The notes beneath the pieces are model-generated. The model was not told where the DNA came from. It saw only the letters and a program-made list of their open reading frames with translations, and made no database searches. Below, in pieces: positions 62,547 to 64,000 of a stretch of DNA of 64,000 nt (within the stretch, counting starts at the first letter, position 1; every line of letters begins with the position of its first letter). The translations under genes and the position numbers were made by a program. The DNA lies in assembly GCF_042650645.1 (NCBI RefSeq), contig NZ_JBHSBI010000029.1, positions 62,001-126,000 on the forward strand, in the 5' to 3' direction. The DNA comes from Nonomuraea purpurea. Lineage in GTDB: Bacteria; Actinomycetota; Actinomycetes; Streptosporangiales; Streptosporangiaceae.

Positions 62547-63526
62547 TGCCCCGTGTTCTCGTCACCGGCGGTGCCGGTTTCGTGGGCTCGAACTACGTCC
62601 GCGCGCTGTTGTCCGGCGCCTATCCGGCCTGGCGCGAGGCCGACGTGACGGTCCTCGACCGGCTGACCTACGCCGGCGACCGGGCCAACCTGGAACCGGT
62701 CAAGGAGCGGCTGGTCTTCGTGCAGGGCGACATCTGCGATGAGGACCTGCTCGCCGACCTCGTGCCCGGCCACGACGTGGTGATCAACTTCGCCGCCGAA
62801 TCGCACGTCGACAGGTCGATCGCCGACTCCTCCGCGTTCGTGCGCACCAACGTGCTGGGCGTTCAGCGCCTCCTGCAGGCGTGTCTGGACGCCGGGAGCT
62901 GCCGCTTCGTGCAGGTCTCCACCGACGAGGTCTACGGCAGCATCGAGACCGGTTCGTGGGACGAGGACACCCCGCTGGCGCCCAACTCTCCCTATTCGGC
63001 GGCCAAGGCTGGCGGCGACCTGATCGCCCGCGCGTACGTCCGCACCCACGGGCTGCCGGTCAGCATCACCCGCTGTGGCAACAACTACGGCCCTTACCAG
63101 TACCCCGAGAAGATCATTCCCTTGTTCGTCACCCGCCTCCTGCGAGGTCAGACGGTGCCCCTCTACGGAGACGGCGCCAACGTCCGCGACTGGATCCACG
63201 TGGACGACCATTGCCGCGGCATCCAGCTCGTCGCCGAGCGCGGCGAGCCGGGGGAGGTCTACCACATCGCGGGTACCGCCGAGCTGACCAACATCGAGCT
63301 CACCCAGCGGCTGCTCGACGCCTGCGGAGCCGGCTGGGACCGGGTCGAGCGCGTCCAGGACCGGAAGGGACACGACCGCCGGTATTCATTGTCGGACGCC
63401 AAACTGCGCAAGTTGGGATACGAGCCGCGCATCGCCTTCGAGGACGGCCTGCGCGAGACCGTCCGCTGGTACGAAGCCAACCGCGACTCGTGGGAACCGC
63501 TCAGGCGACCGCGCGCCGTCGCGTAA
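62546..63526 (+). CDS. rmlB: dTDP-glucose 4,6-dehydratase
   Basis: 326 residues from ATG 62546 (TGATG overlap with rmlA). RVLVTGGAGFVGSNYVRALL (NAD loop), INFAAESHVDRSI, QVSTDEVYGS (Thr-Asp-Glu catalytic triad), SPYSAAKAGGDLIARAYVRTHGLPVSITRCGNNYGPYQYPEKIIPLFV (Tyr/Lys and the N-N-Y-G-P-Y-Q-x-P-E-K signature) and GDGANVRDWIHVDDHCRGI are all present. Forms TDP-4-keto-6-deoxyglucose, the common precursor for the 2,3-dehydratase and the EvaC/D-like enzymes. Confidence 0.95.
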   Translation: MPRVLVTGGAGFVGSNYVRALLSGAYPAWREADVTVLDRLTYAGDRANLEPVKERLVFVQGDICDEDLLADLVPGHDVVINFAAESHVDRSIADSSAFVRTNVLGVQRLLQACLDAGSCRFVQVSTDEVYGSIETGSWDEDTPLAPNSPYSAAKAGGDLIARAYVRTHGLPVSITRCGNNYGPYQYPEKIIPLFVTRLLRGQTVPLYGDGANVRDWIHVDDHCRGIQLVAERGEPGEVYHIAGTAELTNIELTQRLLDACGAGWDRVERVQDRKGHDRRYSLSDAKLRKLGYEPRIAFEDGLRETVRWYEANRDSWEPLRRPRAVA

Positions 63527-63540
63527 CCCGAGGAGACTGG

Positions 63541-64000
63541 ATGACCAACTGTCTGGTGACCGGTGGAGCCGGTTTCATCGGCTCCCACCTGGCTGAGCGC
63601 CTGCTCGCGAATGGGCACGCGGTCACCGTTCTCGACGATCTCAGCGGGGGCAGCGAGAGCCGCGTCCCCGCGGGGGCGGAGCTGGTCGTGGGTTCCGTGA
63701 CCGACACCGCCCTGGTAGACGCCCTGTTCCACGAGCGCCGCTTCGACCGGGTGTTTCACTTCGCCGCGTTCGCCGCCGAGGCGATCAGCCACTCGGTCAA
63801 GAGCCTCAACTACGGAACGAACGTGATGGGCAGCATCACCCTGATCAACGCCGCGCTGCAGACGGGGGTGTCGTTCTTCTGCTTCGCTTCGTCGGTAGCG
63901 GTGTACGGCCATGGCCAGACCCCCATGCGGGAGTCCTCGTTCCCGGTGCCGGTGGACAGCTACGGCATCGCCAAGCACGTCATCGAGCGCGAGCTCGAGG
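63541..64000 (+). CDS. Sugar-nucleotide SDR epimerase, 3' end beyond window
   Basis: The first 153 codons from ATG 63541 (AGGAG upstream). NCLVTGGAGFIGSHLAERLLANGHAVTVLDDLSGG, FHFAAFAAEAISHSVKSLNYGTNVMGSITLINAAL, CFASSVAVYGHG (Ser) and VDSYGIAKHVIERELE (Tyr/Lys) show an extended SDR of the UDP-glucose 4-epimerase or UDP-glucuronate decarboxylase/epimerase group. Fifteen bases after rmlB, so in the same operon, which shows the cluster continues past the window. Confidence 0.85.
   Translation, partial: MTNCLVTGGAGFIGSHLAERLLANGHAVTVLDDLSGGSESRVPAGAELVVGSVTDTALVDALFHERRFDRVFHFAAFAAEAISHSVKSLNYGTNVMGSITLINAALQTGVSFFCFASSVAVYGHGQTPMRESSFPVPVDSYGIAKHVIERELE

Overview
The window is GC-rich DNA from a filamentous actinomycete. 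GTG and TTG starts are frequent, genes are often coupled by 4-base ATGA or GTGA overlaps, and the families present (SARP/AfsR regulator, secreted ricin-lectin glycosidases, caspase-like protein, many SDR/LLM enzymes) fit the Streptosporangiales or Streptomyces-like groups. The genus cannot be fixed from sequence alone.

Left half (1-31 kb) is an accessory region full of transposase relics (IS605/TnpB, IS256, IS630, IS1182, ISL3 and IS21 types). In order it holds: a caspase-like protein cut by the window edge; a MarR-controlled hydrolase/oxidoreductase pair; two secreted glycoside hydrolases (GH43+AbfB, GH5+ricin) behind a LacI-type operator; a SARP/AfsR regulator; a very compact RiPP-like locus (20-residue peptide ending in Cys, ThiF/E1-like enzyme, PqqD-like M50 membrane protease); a toxin tail with a coupled downstream gene; an HxlR/SCP2 regulator with a DUF3237/SnoaL/LLM operon; a catalytically dead S1 protease; and a 1.36-kilo-residue ALF/coiled-coil secreted protein ending in a DddA-like deaminase domain.

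Right half (about 31.4 kb to the window end, and continuing beyond it) is a biosynthetic gene cluster of orthosomycin (avilamycin/everninomicin) type. The decisive markers are a pair of 23S rRNA methyltransferases closely resembling AviRa and AviRb, an orsellinate-type iterative PKS without a ketoreductase, a CerJ/AviN-like acyltransferase, and a TPP-dependent E1 alpha/beta pair. Sugar supply genes include rmlA and rmlB, gmd, NDP-hexose 2,3-dehydratase and 3-ketoreductase (2,6-dideoxyhexose), two TylCIII/EvaC-type C-methyltransferases, a 3,5-epimerase, a 4-ketoreductase, several SDR epimerases, two glycosyltransferases, two O-methyltransferases and a phytanoyl-CoA-type dioxygenase. The inferred scheme is that the PKS makes orsellinate, AviN-like chemistry moves it to a sugar chain built from TDP- and GDP-sugars, and AviRa/AviRb methylate the producer's ribosome.

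The cluster carries genetic scars: an in-frame collapsed flavin halogenase, a decayed DegT aminotransferase exactly where an EvaB-type gene would sit, an N-terminal stub of an NDP-sugar reductase, and a 5' fragment of a group II intron. If the cluster is active, its product should lack the halogen and the amino/nitro sugar expected of classical members, unless genes outside the window supply them.
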